Positions 51,901 to 60,309 of a stretch of 64,000 nucleotides of DNA are shown here, piece after piece. The stretch's first letter is position 1. The number at the start of each line of letters is the position of its first letter. The stretch comes from JACMQX01 sp044225675. GTDB lineage: Bacteria; Pseudomonadota; Gammaproteobacteria; Burkholderiales; Burkholderiaceae_C. The notes beneath the pieces were generated by a model. That model was not told the origin of the DNA, ran no database searches, and saw nothing but the letters and a program-made list of their open reading frames with translations. The stretch covers positions 1 to 64,000 of the forward strand of contig JBGAIH010000015.1 of NCBI GenBank assembly GCA_044225675.1, given 5' to 3'. The translations under genes were made by a program, and so were the position numbers.

Positions 51901-52368
51901 CGAGGTCACCGGCTGGCCGGCCTGGGCGGCGCGCACCGAGTTGCGTCCCGAGAAGTCCAGGCCTTCGAGTACGCGCTCGGTAGCGATCACGACCCGGCCG
52001 GTCGCGTCGATCAGTCCGGCGCCCCGCACGTTGGGGTCGCTGGCGGGAAAGGACTGCAGCAGGTCGAGAATGCGCACGCGCAGATCGCCGGCCGGAGGCC
52101 GGCGGTCCGCGCAGGACGTCACGATGTCCCGGCGGTGTGCCACGCGCTCGAGCGCGCGCCGGTAGCCCTGGTGGATGGCGTCGAACTCGACCGCAATCTG
52201 GTCGGCGCGGGCCGCCAGCTGTGTCTGCTTGGCCGCCGTGAGCTGGGCATGGGTCTGCCGCAGCGCCACGTACTCGGTGTAGCACTGGGGCAGGAGACAG
52301 GCCACGACCAGCAGGATCGCAAGCCTGGCGCGCAGCGACGGAGTCCACAGACTCGATGTCGGCATCAT
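48967..52368 (-). CDS. Membrane hybrid histidine kinase (Cache-HAMP-PAS-GAF-HisKA-HATPase-REC)
   Basis: A 1133-residue sensor. A first helix (12-30) and a second (about 325-347) bracket a periplasmic Cache-like domain (FPASDPNVRGAGLIDATG). HAMP (about 348-400), PAS (about 445-565, IYAKDTAGRFMLVNNRF), GAF (about 596-743), HisKA with GIAHDINNAISPVALY (about 770), HATPase (about 860-975) and a C-terminal receiver (VVFTDLGMPRVGG) follow. It senses a periplasmic ligand and probably a cytoplasmic one, and ends in a receiver that can pass phosphate to an HPt partner. Confidence 0.92.
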   Translation of the reverse strand: MMPTSSLWTPSLRARLAILLVVACLLPQCYTEYVALRQTHAQLTAAKQTQLAARADQIAVEFDAIHQGYRRALERVAHRRDIVTSCADRRPPAGDLRVRILDLLQSFPASDPNVRGAGLIDATGRVVIATERVLEGLDFSGRNSVRAAQAGQPVTSGIYVSSSLTGERASVAYLAPVLDGKRVACIVGIWVNAELFWRELQQANNLAGEGSYAVLLDANGVRIGHSSSPDSLFRPTGRLDVVLTDKLVAEGRFGKRTRELLADVREFPEQFARARDPRPDGAPFRGISPINNAWNHGVGRRLQQIDWTVFYMAPETELENELAAATRARLLFAGGILALTLLAGWLLASRILRSVGVLTRATTAIAAGTPGVQVPPLGNDELGELGRSFNTMATRLQSQAEALRAANDDLEKRVQERTREATETAERLAAEIREHAAADERTLSHQRLLQAILDNSGAVIYAKDTAGRFMLVNNRFCELFGLDQNAAIGKSDRDLFGAEVSRAFEVVDQQVMREGEPLIREELVPQPDGDHTYLSVKCPLRDADGTVQGLVGISTDITDRKRDQARQLAQLERLKQIEQITTAIGERQDLRSIYQVTIGSLEDSMNLDFSCLCTHDAVGQMLRVVHLGQRSHALLDRLTLTENSLIPVDTNGLGKCIRGQLVYEPDIGTSSFPFPRRLARGGLRSVVLAPLSFEGHVFGVLIAARRNPQAFDSGDCEFLRQVSSHVALAAHQTQLYDDLRAAYEDLRHTQESALQQERLSALGQMASGIAHDINNAISPVALYTETLLEREPDLSPRTRNYLEIIARSIEDVAATVSRMREFSRPREPQANLVPLDVSELVGQVIDLTRARWHDMALQQGVAIELATDIAPHLPAVLGIAGEVREALINLVFNAVDAMPGGGTLTLRSRLSDDARQVVVEVADSGLGMDEEVRKRCFEPFFTTKGERGTGLGLAMVYGVMQRADGEVTITSQPGEGTTVRLLFNVPQADTAGAGEAAPALPPAQAPAPTRILVVDDDPTLLRSLCESLRADGHDVTGAAGGEAGIQAFTEVAGTPDEFAVVFTDLGMPRVGGREVAAAIRQLSAQVRIILLTGWGQRLTDNADVPPGVDLVLSKPARIRELRAALAGTGGPTP

Positions 52369-52413
52369 GACCTTCCGTAGGAGTGAGTTGCAAGCCCGCC
52401 TTGCACCGACATT

Positions 52414-52430
52414 AGTCCACGCGGTGGACT
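52414..52430. promoter_or_regulatory. Palindrome AGTCCAC-GCG-GTGGACT
   Basis: A perfect 7-nt-arm inverted repeat 46 bp upstream of the start of the large hybrid kinase. There is no U-run on the minus strand, so an operator is more likely than a terminator for this gene; the adjacent plus-strand T4 makes a weak plus-strand terminator possible but no plus gene precedes it. Confidence 0.45.
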
Positions 52431-52506
52431 TTTGCCAGAGTGGCGACCCGCCCGGCAGGCGAGAAAGGGGGCGCTTTCGTTGATTTCGGCCGCCTGGCGG
52501 CTTTCT

Positions 52507-53265
52507 TCAGTGCGCTGGCGCCTCGGCGTGCCTGCGCAGAATGTCGGTCAGGTCCTTGCGCAGACCGCGCCACAGGGCGGGGGCGGCAGCCGTGTTGCGC
52601 TGCGCTGCGGCAACTTCGAGCGCCGCGGCGCGGGCCGAGGCGCCGTCGTGGCCGAGAAGCTTCAGGGCGGTCTTGAGGTTGTGGCCCAGTGCCCGCAGGA
52701 CCACGAAGTCGCCCTGCGTGGCAGCGGCGTCGCCGTCCTCCACGTCGTGCGGAAACTGGCCGAGGCAGGCATCGCTGTAGGCTGCGACGAGCCAGGCGTT
52801 GCCGCCGAACAGGTCGTTGCCGGCGGGTCGTGCCTTGGCAGAGGCGGGCTGGGTCGGCTCGGCACGCAGGTTCCGCGTCGGCCCCTCGCGGGCGTCCTGC
52901 AGGGCGTCTTCGACGCAGGCCCGCAAGGTGAGGATGCTGGCGGGCTTGGCGAGCATCCTCCAGACGCCCAGCGGCTCCAGGTGACGGCGCATCGCCTGGG
53001 TCAGGCCGGCGCTGAAGACCATGACGCGGGTCGTCGCGGCGAACAGCGGGGCGGCCGCATGCCGCTGGAGAAAGGACAGGCCCGACTCGCCTGGCAGCAT
53101 CAGGTCCATGATCAGCAGGGCGGCCGGCGTCTCCTTGAGCCGGGCCACGGCCTCGGGCACGTTGGCGCAGATGACGAGGTCCACGCCCATGTCCTCCAGC
53201 GCGAACGACACGAGCGAGCTGATCGGCGCGTCGTCTTCCATCAGCACGATGCGGGGGCGGCTCAT
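52507..53265 (-). CDS. Receiver-HPt two-domain protein
   Basis: A 252-residue protein: receiver domain (about 1-122, D54 in LLIMDLMLPGESG) and a C-terminal HPt-like domain with the phospho-histidine H194 in RALGHNLKTALKLLG. The HPt helix pattern (A/G-H-x-L-K) is clear although the domain is short. It can relay phosphate between the receivers of neighbouring hybrid kinases and another regulator. The start overlaps the upstream receiver gene by 4 bp. Confidence 0.82.
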   Translation of the reverse strand: MSRPRIVLMEDDAPISSLVSFALEDMGVDLVICANVPEAVARLKETPAALLIMDLMLPGESGLSFLQRHAAAPLFAATTRVMVFSAGLTQAMRRHLEPLGVWRMLAKPASILTLRACVEDALQDAREGPTRNLRAEPTQPASAKARPAGNDLFGGNAWLVAAYSDACLGQFPHDVEDGDAAATQGDFVVLRALGHNLKTALKLLGHDGASARAAALEVAAAQRNTAAAPALWRGLRKDLTDILRRHAEAPAH

Positions 53266-53771
53266 GCGCGGGCTTCCCCGCGCCTGCGCAGCGCGCGCGC
53301 CAGCAGGGGGCTCAGACGCACGGGCAACTGGCGTTTGGGCACCACCTGCAGGCCGTCGAAGGCCCAGACGTAGGGCTCCAGATCCGGCGTGTCCAGCGAG
53401 GTCATGATGATCAGCCGCTCGGCATTGAAGCCCGGCTGGGTGCGCAGGCTGGCCACCAGGAGCGCGCCGTCGATGCCGGGCAGCAGGATGTCCACGATCA
53501 GCGCGTCCGGCTGCAAGCGGGCGCATTCCAGCAGGCCGCTGTCGCCGTCCGATGCCATGTGCAGCTCGACGCCCGGGAAGTCCCGCGCCAACAGCAGGCG
53601 CACGAGGTTCTGGATGTGGGGCGAATCTTCGATCAGCAGCACCCTGGGTGCCCTGGCCGGCGCGCGCAGCGCCGGCGGCCGGGCCTGCAGCAGCTCGGCC
53701 AGCGCGCGCTCGGCCTCGAAGCTGGTGAAAAGCCTTTTAGTTGCGGCTTCGTTGGACGAAAAGGAGGTCAT
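53262..53771 (-). CDS. Single-domain response regulator
   Basis: A 169-residue protein: a 40-residue Ala/Arg-rich N-terminal extension, then one receiver domain (acidic pair E48-D49, phospho-acceptor D94 in LIVDILLPGIDG, switch T in IIMTSLD, lysine in VPKRQLP). No output domain is present. First gene of the receiver pair, divergent from the membrane kinase at 53837 with a 65-bp gap. Confidence 0.87.
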   Translation of the reverse strand: MTSFSSNEAATKRLFTSFEAERALAELLQARPPALRAPARAPRVLLIEDSPHIQNLVRLLLARDFPGVELHMASDGDSGLLECARLQPDALIVDILLPGIDGALLVASLRTQPGFNAERLIIMTSLDTPDLEPYVWAFDGLQVVPKRQLPVRLSPLLARALRRRGEARA

Positions 53772-53836
53772 GGCGCCGAGATTCCGAGGGTTGTGATCCT
53801 GATTTCGGCCCGGTTTGCCATCTCTGCAGGTCCGGA

Positions 53837-56002
53837 ATGAAAAAAAATCCTTGTTCTTTCCAGCGCGGGCTTTCGGTACCTCGCCTTTCGGTCGAGCCGA
53901 GCGCGGCTGCCGTGTGGGTCGGTGTCGGCCTGGTCGCTGTGGTGCTGGCAGCCACGGCCTGGCTCATGCACCAGGAGCGCGAAGAGGTGCTGGAGCGTGA
54001 GGCCACCCAGGCCGAACTGCTGGCCACCGTGCTCGACGAGCAGGCCACCCGGTCGTTCGAGACCGCGGGTGTGGTCATGTCCAACCTGACGGAGCTCGCG
54101 CGCGGCGCGCAGGACGGCGCCGGCCAGCGCGCCCTGCAGGCCGGCATGGCGCAGGCGCTCGTGGGCCTGCCTTTCATCCGCAGCCTGTCGCTGGTCGGGC
54201 CCGACGGCCAGGTGGTGGCCGCGACCCATCCCGGCGACCTCGGTGCGCGGCCCGACCTCTCGGCGCTGGGCGCGCTCGCCGAAGGGCGCGGTGTGATCGG
54301 CCCATGGATGGCGGGGCGCAACCTGGCCGACCTGGGCGCAGTGCCGGGTGCGCTCAGCGCGCCGCCCGGGCTGGGCATGGTGCCGTATGCCATGCGCCTG
54401 CGTCTGCGCAATGGGCGCAACGCGGCGCTGGTGGCGCTGATCCATCCGGACGCGCTTCTGGGCCTGCAGCCACTGTCCCGTGCGGACGAAGGCCGCATCG
54501 CGATGCTCACGTCGTATCAGGGGGCGGTGCTGGCGACGTCGCAGACCCTTGCCGCCGGGGCGGGCCGGAGCCTGGCAGACCACGCGGTCTTCCGCCGCGA
54601 ACTGCCGCAGCGCAGCCACGGGGTGTTCGTGGATGCCGGCGGCAGCGGTGGCGCGCGTCTGGTCGCCTACCAGGCCTCCCGCTCCCAGGCGCTGGTGGTG
54701 CTGGTCGAGCGGCCCGTGTCACTGCTCGATGCGGACTGGCGCGAGCGCGTCGCGCCGCTCGGCGCCTTTGCCGCGCTGATCGTGCTGGCCTTTGCCGCGA
54801 TGACGGTGGCCGCGCGGCGCAGCCTGCGCTCGCGCGAGGTCGCGCAGCAGGAGCTCCGGGCCCAGCTCGATCTCACGGCCATGATCCTGGAGACCAGTCC
54901 CGTGCCGGTGTCCATGCTCGACAGCCAGGGCCGCTACATCGCGGTCAACAAGGCGTGGGAGGACTTCATGTGGCGCCAGCGTGCCGACGTGCTCGGCCAG
55001 CCCGCCGCAGGCTGGCTGACGCCCGAGGACGCCGCCGTTCACGAAGCGCGCGATGCCCAGCTGCGCAGCGGCGTGGGTGCGGTCCGCTATGAGGCCGGCT
55101 TTGCGCACCCGGACGGATCCCGCCGCGACCTGCTGGTGAGCAAGGTCGCCGTGTGCGGTGCGAGCGGGCGGCGCGACTCGGTGCTGTGCGTGGTGGTGGA
55201 CATCACCGAGTTCCGCGAGGCCGAACGCGCCACCCGCGAGGCGCGCGACGCGGCGCAGGAGAATGCGCGCGCCAAGTCCGAATTCATCTCCAACGTCAGC
55301 CACGAGCTGCGCACGCCGCTGCAGTCGATCATCGGCTTCTCGGAGCTGGGCCTGCATGCGCCGGGTGTCACGCCCCGGCTGGCCGACATGTTCGGCCACA
55401 TCAATGCCTCCGGCGAGCGCATGCTCGGTCTCGTCAACGACCTGCTCGACATGGCCAAGCAGGACAGCGGCACGGCCGGGGCCGGCCATGCGCTGGCCGA
55501 TCTGCGCGAGCTGGTGAATGCGGCGCTCGCCGAAGTGGCGCTGATGGTCGAGCGTGCGGGCCTGCACACGGCGCTCAGCCTGCCGGAGCGGCCGATGATG
55601 GCGCGCATGGACTCGCCGCGCATCGTGCAGGTGCTGCTCAACGTGCTGGCCAACGCCATCCGCTTTTCGCCGCGTGGTGGCGCCATCACCGTCACCGGCG
55701 CCATGGACGAAGACCGTCTCGTGCTCACGGTGCGCGACCAGGGGCCGGGCATCCCCGAGGCCGAGCTGGCGCTCATCTTCGAGCCCTTCGTGCAGTCCAG
55801 CCGCACCCGCGACGGCTCCGGAGGCACCGGCCTGGGCCTGTCGATCTGCCGCAAGATCGTGGCCGCGCACGGCGGCACCATCAGCGCCGCCAACGCGCAG
55901 GAAGGCGGCGCCGTGATCCGCATCGAACTGCCGCGCGCCACGCAGACGCCGGGTTCGTTCCGCTCCTCGTTCATGCCGCTGCCAGCGGAGCTGGGCGGAT
56001 GA
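53837..56002 (+). CDS. Membrane sensor histidine kinase (PAS-HisKA-HATPase)
   Basis: A 721-residue kinase: membrane helices at about 25-45 and 308-330 enclose a periplasmic Cache-like sensor (FIRSLSLVGPDGQVVAATHPG). A PAS domain (about 345-460, SPVPVSMLDSQGRYIAVNKAW), HisKA with SNVSHELRTPLQSIIGF (about 485) and HATPase (about 588-701, GTGLGLSIC) follow. There is no own receiver, so it should signal to the divergently encoded receiver proteins. The ATG is followed by a run of eight A, a slippage-prone sequence at codons 2-4. Confidence 0.92.
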   Translation: MKKNPCSFQRGLSVPRLSVEPSAAAVWVGVGLVAVVLAATAWLMHQEREEVLEREATQAELLATVLDEQATRSFETAGVVMSNLTELARGAQDGAGQRALQAGMAQALVGLPFIRSLSLVGPDGQVVAATHPGDLGARPDLSALGALAEGRGVIGPWMAGRNLADLGAVPGALSAPPGLGMVPYAMRLRLRNGRNAALVALIHPDALLGLQPLSRADEGRIAMLTSYQGAVLATSQTLAAGAGRSLADHAVFRRELPQRSHGVFVDAGGSGGARLVAYQASRSQALVVLVERPVSLLDADWRERVAPLGAFAALIVLAFAAMTVAARRSLRSREVAQQELRAQLDLTAMILETSPVPVSMLDSQGRYIAVNKAWEDFMWRQRADVLGQPAAGWLTPEDAAVHEARDAQLRSGVGAVRYEAGFAHPDGSRRDLLVSKVAVCGASGRRDSVLCVVVDITEFREAERATREARDAAQENARAKSEFISNVSHELRTPLQSIIGFSELGLHAPGVTPRLADMFGHINASGERMLGLVNDLLDMAKQDSGTAGAGHALADLRELVNAALAEVALMVERAGLHTALSLPERPMMARMDSPRIVQVLLNVLANAIRFSPRGGAITVTGAMDEDRLVLTVRDQGPGIPEAELALIFEPFVQSSRTRDGSGGTGLGLSICRKIVAAHGGTISAANAQEGGAVIRIELPRATQTPGSFRSSFMPLPAELGG

Positions 56003-56035
56003 GCGGGTGTTGACGCTTGACTTGCAGACGGAAAT

Positions 56036-56061
56036 GAAAAAGCCGCCCGGGTGGGCGGCTT
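56036..56061 (-). terminator. Rho-independent terminator of the 56085 lipoprotein gene
   Basis: Read on the minus strand, AAGCCGCCC / GGGCGGCTT with a 4-nt loop is followed by five T, 24 bp after the lipoprotein stop. The plus-strand side lacks a T-run, so it acts mainly for the minus-strand gene. Confidence 0.82.
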
Positions 56062-56084
56062 GAGGGAAGATCGTTGCGCTAGCG

Positions 56085-57038
56085 TCAGAAGCCGTACGTG
56101 GTGGCCTGACCCGCGACCGTGATGGTGATCTTCTTGTCGGTGAAGTTGGTTTCGACCTTGTAGCCGAGCGTGGTGTCCGACATGATGAGCGTACCGCCAG
56201 AGAAGCCGTCGCCGGTACCGACCTTGAGGATCGGGTTGGTGGTGACGGTGAACGTCAGCGGGATTTCCATGTCTGGAACGCCTGCGGGCAGCGGGCTGAT
56301 GAAGTCACTGGGCTTGAGCCGGATGACGTACTTGCCCGACAGATCGATGGTTTCCGGATTGACGGTGCTGTCGAAGGTCATGGCGTAATCCTGGAGCGTC
56401 ACATTGCTCGAAGCGCCCAGGTTGATCGAGACGTTCATCACGTTCTTGACCTTGGTGATGTTGTTGCCGCTGCGGACGATGTTGCTCATGACCATCGCGT
56501 GCGATTCCACATCCGTACGGTTCTTGTAGACGAAGGTGAGCGTCTTGGAGTTGTTGTTGACCGTGACGGTGAGCCCCGTGGAGTCGAAGTCAGCTGTGTA
56601 ATCGGTGTCTTCCTCGCCCATGCCATTGACGGCCGTCACGTTGATCACGCCGTTGTAGGTGGCTTCAGAGTCGGCGTTCCTGCAGTTCGTATAGACGAGT
56701 TGATAGGTCGACTCACCCGTTTGCTGTTGCGTTGCCGATCCCGTCTGACACCGCGATGAAATGTCCATCGGGTCTTGAGGGGGCGCAGCCTGCGGCGATT
56801 CCAGTGACGTCGGGGGAGCGAACGGTGCGACCGGAATGATCATGCCGTCAACTGCTGCACCGACTCCGAACTGCGCCACGGCGAATCCTTGTTCGCCCAG
56901 GCCGGTCATCGCAGCTGGCGCTGCCGTCGAGCCACCGCCGCCAGTCGTCGCGGTCGTCGTCGTGTCGTCACCGCCTCCGCAGGCCACCAATGCCGCTGCG
57001 GCGACGCCGCACAGCAGGGTCTTCATCCATTTGTTCAT
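56085..57038 (-). CDS. Putative surface lipoprotein, unknown function
   Basis: A 317-residue protein with a Lys-containing signal and lipobox LVACGGGDD (Cys near residue 20), a low-complexity Thr/Gly linker (to about 40), and a beta-rich body with many Val/Thr/Asn (TLTFVYKNRTDVES, LGYKVETNFTDKK). No domain was recognised. A disulfide pair may form between the two cysteines CQTGS and CRNAD. Base composition is lower in GC than the neighbours. The ATG with GGAG 8 bp upstream is preferred over a GTG three codons before. Confidence 0.75.
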   Translation of the reverse strand: MNKWMKTLLCGVAAAALVACGGGDDTTTTATTGGGGSTAAPAAMTGLGEQGFAVAQFGVGAAVDGMIIPVAPFAPPTSLESPQAAPPQDPMDISSRCQTGSATQQQTGESTYQLVYTNCRNADSEATYNGVINVTAVNGMGEEDTDYTADFDSTGLTVTVNNNSKTLTFVYKNRTDVESHAMVMSNIVRSGNNITKVKNVMNVSINLGASSNVTLQDYAMTFDSTVNPETIDLSGKYVIRLKPSDFISPLPAGVPDMEIPLTFTVTTNPILKVGTGDGFSGGTLIMSDTTLGYKVETNFTDKKITITVAGQATTYGF

Positions 57039-57061
57039 GGGGTTCACTCCAGTTAGTAAGA

Positions 57062-57113
57062 AAGCTCGATGTCGCCCGGTTACGTAGCAACCGGTTACGT
57101 GCCAATCGAGCTT
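57062..57113. promoter_or_regulatory. 9-bp inverted repeat enclosing two direct repeats
   Basis: AAGCTCGAT (57062-57070) and ATCGAGCTT (57105-57113) are exact inverted copies. Between them CCGGTTACGTAGC (57076) and CCGGTTACGTGCC (57091) repeat at a 15-bp interval. The block is 24 bp upstream of the lipoprotein start and is probably a control region. Confidence 0.6.
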
Positions 57114-57188
57114 ACAAGCTGCAAGTGAATGTCACATCCCTTGTTTGCGGTATCGGCCCCCCCTGACTCAGGGGGATCGATGCAACGG

Positions 57189-57719
57189 TCAATGTGCTAT
57201 GCGGTCGCTCGCGTCGTCGCAGAGTTCGTCGAGGACGAGTGCGTCGGGTTCTTCGCCGAAGGTCCAGTAGACCATGAGGACGATGATCTTGAAGTCTTCA
57301 AGCGACACCGGATCGCCCGGCGCGGCCATGGCGCGGTCCATGACGATTTCGCGCATGGCCGGCGGCAGCACGCCCGAGCTGTCGAGAAAGCTGAGAAAGC
57401 CCAGGCAGCGGGCGCCCAGGTGGTCCTGCTCGGCGACCGAGTAGACACGCAGGCTGTCGGGCGACTGACCGGGCAGCAGGGCGTCGGTGACGATGATGTC
57501 GGAGGGGCTGCCGGTTGGCGTGGCGGCACCGGCGGAGCCCGAGGCGCCCAGCGACGTGCCGTGCGCCATGAGGCTCAGCCCGTCGAGCCAGGTCAGGGCC
57601 TGCTGGATCTCGTCGGGGTCGAACCCGACGGCGCTGAGCTTGCGGCCCAGCTGCTGCGGCTCGGGGCAGGCATCCCCTCGCCAATAGTTTTCGTACACGT
57701 AGGCGAGCACTTCAAACAT
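57189..57719 (-). CDS. smg: Smg-family protein (DUF494)
   Basis: A 176-residue protein starting MFEVLAYVYENYW and ending with DALVLDELCDD, matching Smg/DUF494. An Ala/Gly/Ser-rich insertion (about 60-80) is seen in the middle, as in other Burkholderiales. Function is unknown; the gene is regularly linked to dprA, which lies 101 bp upstream here. The start is the ATG of MFEVLAY; the longer frame has no family match. Confidence 0.92.
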   Translation of the reverse strand: MFEVLAYVYENYWRGDACPEPQQLGRKLSAVGFDPDEIQQALTWLDGLSLMAHGTSLGASGSAGAATPTGSPSDIIVTDALLPGQSPDSLRVYSVAEQDHLGARCLGFLSFLDSSGVLPPAMREIVMDRAMAAPGDPVSLEDFKIIVLMVYWTFGEEPDALVLDELCDDASDRIAH

Positions 57720-57820
57720 GGCCCCAATATAGCGCAGAACCCTGTCGTGCAGGCAAGCGCTTTTTTGGCCGGACGCGGCTTGTGGCCTTGCGGGGTTGCC
57801 GGCCACGCGCCACTCGTGGC

Positions 57821-58999
57821 TCAGGCGGTCGCCATGCGCTGGTACAACCCGCCCGGCAGACGGGCGACCGCGCCGGCCAGCTCCAGCTCCAGCAGGGCCG
57901 CGAGCAGCGACGCGGTGTCCATGCCGGTGCGGGCGACGAGCGCGTCGAGGCTGACCGGGTCGTAGCCCATGCGCTGGAGCAGGACGTCGTCGCTGCGCGC
58001 TGCCTCCGGGCGCACGTCACCGGCCAGTGTGGCGACAGGCGCGGGCGTCTTCATGGCGGTGAGAGCTGCAGGCGGCCAGCGGAGTTCCTCCAGCACGTCC
58101 TGCGCCGACTCCACGAGCTTGGCCCCCTGGCGGATCAGCGCGTGGCAGCCGCGCGATACCGGCGAGTGAATGGAGCCGGGAATGGCGAACACGTCCTTGC
58201 CCTGCTCGGCGGTTTCACGTGCCGTGATCAGCGAGCCGGAGCCGAGTGCGGCCTCCACCACGAGCGTGCCCTGAGCGAGCCCCGCGATGATGCGGTTGCG
58301 GCGCGGGAAGTTGTGGCTCAGCGGCGGCGTGCCGATCGGGAACTCGCTGACGATGAGCCCGGTCTCGGCGATCCGGTGCGCGAGAGCCAGGTGGCGCTTG
58401 GGGTAGACGCGGTCCAGCCCGGTGCCGATGACGGCAATGGTGCTGGGCGGGACGGGTGGATCGGCGTCTGGCGCCAGGGCGCCCCAGCCGTCGAGCGCCC
58501 CCTGGTGCGCCGCGCCATCCACGCCCAGCGCCAGGCCCGACACCACCGTGAGGCCGGCCTGCGCCAGCGCACGCGCGAACTGCCGGGCGTTGTCCTCGCC
58601 CTGAGGCGTGGGATTGCGGCTGCCGACGATCGCGATGGCTCGCTCGGGCTGCGGCAGGCGGTCCAGCGCGCCCATGAGGTAGAGCATGGGCGGCGGGTCG
58701 GCGAGGTTCAGCAGGGACGCCGGATAGTCCGCATCGCCGAGCGTGACGATGCGGCGCCGATGCGGGCCGGGCGCGGCCAGCCACTCGAGCGTTGCCGCCA
58801 GCAGCGCGGCCAGCTCGGGCGGCTCGGACTTCAGGGCGCGAGCCTGGGCGGCGGGCACGACCTGTTCGAGCGTGGCGGCGGATTGGCCGAAGATGGCGTC
58901 GGGCAGGCCGAAAGCCGAAAGGAGTTTGCGCAGGCCGTCGTTGCCGACGCCCTCCGTGAGGGTGAGGCGCAGCCACCCCGCGAGTTCATCGCGTTCCAT
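57821..58999 (-). CDS. dprA: DNA-processing protein DprA
   Basis: A 392-residue DprA/Smf protein that loads RecA on incoming single-stranded DNA in transformation. The Rossmann core has IAIVGSRNPTPQGEDNARQF, then SGLALGVDGAAHQGAL and VVEAALGSGSLITA; the N-terminal SAM-like part (1-90) and a C-terminal winged helix (about 325-390) are also present. Length fits the family. It sits between smg and the LysM gene. Confidence 0.95.
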   Translation of the reverse strand: MERDELAGWLRLTLTEGVGNDGLRKLLSAFGLPDAIFGQSAATLEQVVPAAQARALKSEPPELAALLAATLEWLAAPGPHRRRIVTLGDADYPASLLNLADPPPMLYLMGALDRLPQPERAIAIVGSRNPTPQGEDNARQFARALAQAGLTVVSGLALGVDGAAHQGALDGWGALAPDADPPVPPSTIAVIGTGLDRVYPKRHLALAHRIAETGLIVSEFPIGTPPLSHNFPRRNRIIAGLAQGTLVVEAALGSGSLITARETAEQGKDVFAIPGSIHSPVSRGCHALIRQGAKLVESAQDVLEELRWPPAALTAMKTPAPVATLAGDVRPEAARSDDVLLQRMGYDPVSLDALVARTGMDTASLLAALLELELAGAVARLPGGLYQRMATA

Positions 59000-59046
59000 G
59001 GGTCACCGAAGAAGAAGGGACTTGTGAAAAGTCCCGCGCGGACTGC

Positions 59047-60309
59047 TTAGCGCGGGTTCGTGACGCGGTCACCCACCTTGACGCCGTCCTTGACGTCGAG
59101 GATGAGCGCGTAGGACAGCCGCTCGAAGGGTCTGAACACCATCAGCAGCCCGTTGCGTTCGTCGGGCAGCTTGATGGGAGTGCGCTCGCCGGCCACCGTG
59201 CGGTCGACCAGGCGTTCGCCGTCGCTGATGATGGCCATGATGTGGCCGCTGGCAACGCCGTCGGCCGTGCCCTTGTTGATGACCACGACCTGGTTCTGCG
59301 CGGCATTGCGCACCGCCGAGCCGTAGACCGAGACGATCACGCCGTTGACGGCGCGGTCGGGCGCGCGCGGGGTGTAGTTCTGCAGCTCGCGCGGCGGCTC
59401 GGGCAGGAGGCGGTCGCCCACCCGCATTTCTTCCTTGGAGGAGACGATGTCGATCGTGGCCGGCACGATGTCGGTCTGCTCCTTGCCGTCCTTGTCGATG
59501 CTCTTGCCGGTGGTCTCGCCGCGCACCAGTTCGGCCTTGCCGATGTACTGAGCCTCGTAGCCGAGCACGGCACCCGTGGTCGGGTCCTTCAGCGGCGTGG
59601 CGTTGCGGAACACCCGGTACTCCCAGGGCGAGCCCTTGTCGCCCGACAGCATGGCATTGCCCTGGCCGCGTGCATAGGCCCGGTCGCCGCGACTCAGAAG
59701 CACGCGGCTTTCGCGGGTGGCGACGATGCGGGCAGCGGCCAGCAGGCCCTGCTCGTCGACGATGATGGGCTCGGCCAGGAAGGGCTCGATCAGATTGGCC
59801 TGCAGCGTGGGCAGCGCACCGTCGGCCAGGGATTCGTAGCGGGTGCGGGGTGACACGCGCACGGTGTCGGTCGGCGGCCCGTCGCTCGCGCCCGCCGAGC
59901 GGGTGCGCAGCGTGGCGCGGCCGTTGGACTTGTCCAGGTACAGCTGCTGGCCGGGATAGATGCGGTGCGGATTGCGGATGTCCTGCAGGTTCATGCCCCA
60001 CAGCTCGGGCCAGCGCCACGGGCTCTTGAGGTACATGCCCGAGATCGCCCAGAGGGTGTCGCCGCGCTTGACGGTGTAGTTGTCGGGGGCGTTGGGGGCC
60101 AGCTCGCTGAGCGGCACGCCGGTCTGTGCGACCTGCTCGGCCGTGGCTTTCTGGCCCGGCGTGACGGGATAATTCTGGGCCTGCGCAGGCAGCGCGGCCA
60201 GGGCCAGGGCGCTCAGGGTCAGGCTGCCGGCCAGAACGCCCGCGCGCTGCCGCGCGGGGGATGCCACTTTGGTTTGAATCATTTTTCGTGTCGTCATAGC
60301 GTGCTGCAT
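59047..60309 (-). CDS. LysM-domain exported protein
   Basis: A 420-residue protein: signal peptide (cleavage after AQAQ, about residue 47), a LysM domain (about 78-130: YTVKRGDTLWAISGMYL, NPHRIYPGQQLYL) that binds peptidoglycan, and a long beta-rich region without a recognised domain. The family is conserved next to dprA/def in beta-proteobacteria. Starts at 60309 (MQHAM) or 60297 (MTTRK) are both possible, neither with a strong ribosome-binding site. Confidence 0.88.
   Translation of the reverse strand: MQHAMTTRKMIQTKVASPARQRAGVLAGSLTLSALALAALPAQAQNYPVTPGQKATAEQVAQTGVPLSELAPNAPDNYTVKRGDTLWAISGMYLKSPWRWPELWGMNLQDIRNPHRIYPGQQLYLDKSNGRATLRTRSAGASDGPPTDTVRVSPRTRYESLADGALPTLQANLIEPFLAEPIIVDEQGLLAAARIVATRESRVLLSRGDRAYARGQGNAMLSGDKGSPWEYRVFRNATPLKDPTTGAVLGYEAQYIGKAELVRGETTGKSIDKDGKEQTDIVPATIDIVSSKEEMRVGDRLLPEPPRELQNYTPRAPDRAVNGVIVSVYGSAVRNAAQNQVVVINKGTADGVASGHIMAIISDGERLVDRTVAGERTPIKLPDERNGLLMVFRPFERLSYALILDVKDGVKVGDRVTNPR

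Noticed and set aside
52414..52430. Rho-independent terminator on the minus strand
   Set aside because: The inverted repeat is perfect but the minus-strand side is followed by AATGTC rather than a T-run.
53837..53850. Programmed frameshift at the A run after the kinase start codon
   Set aside because: The run is slippage-prone, but the other frames close quickly and no second product is suggested; only noted as a curiosity.
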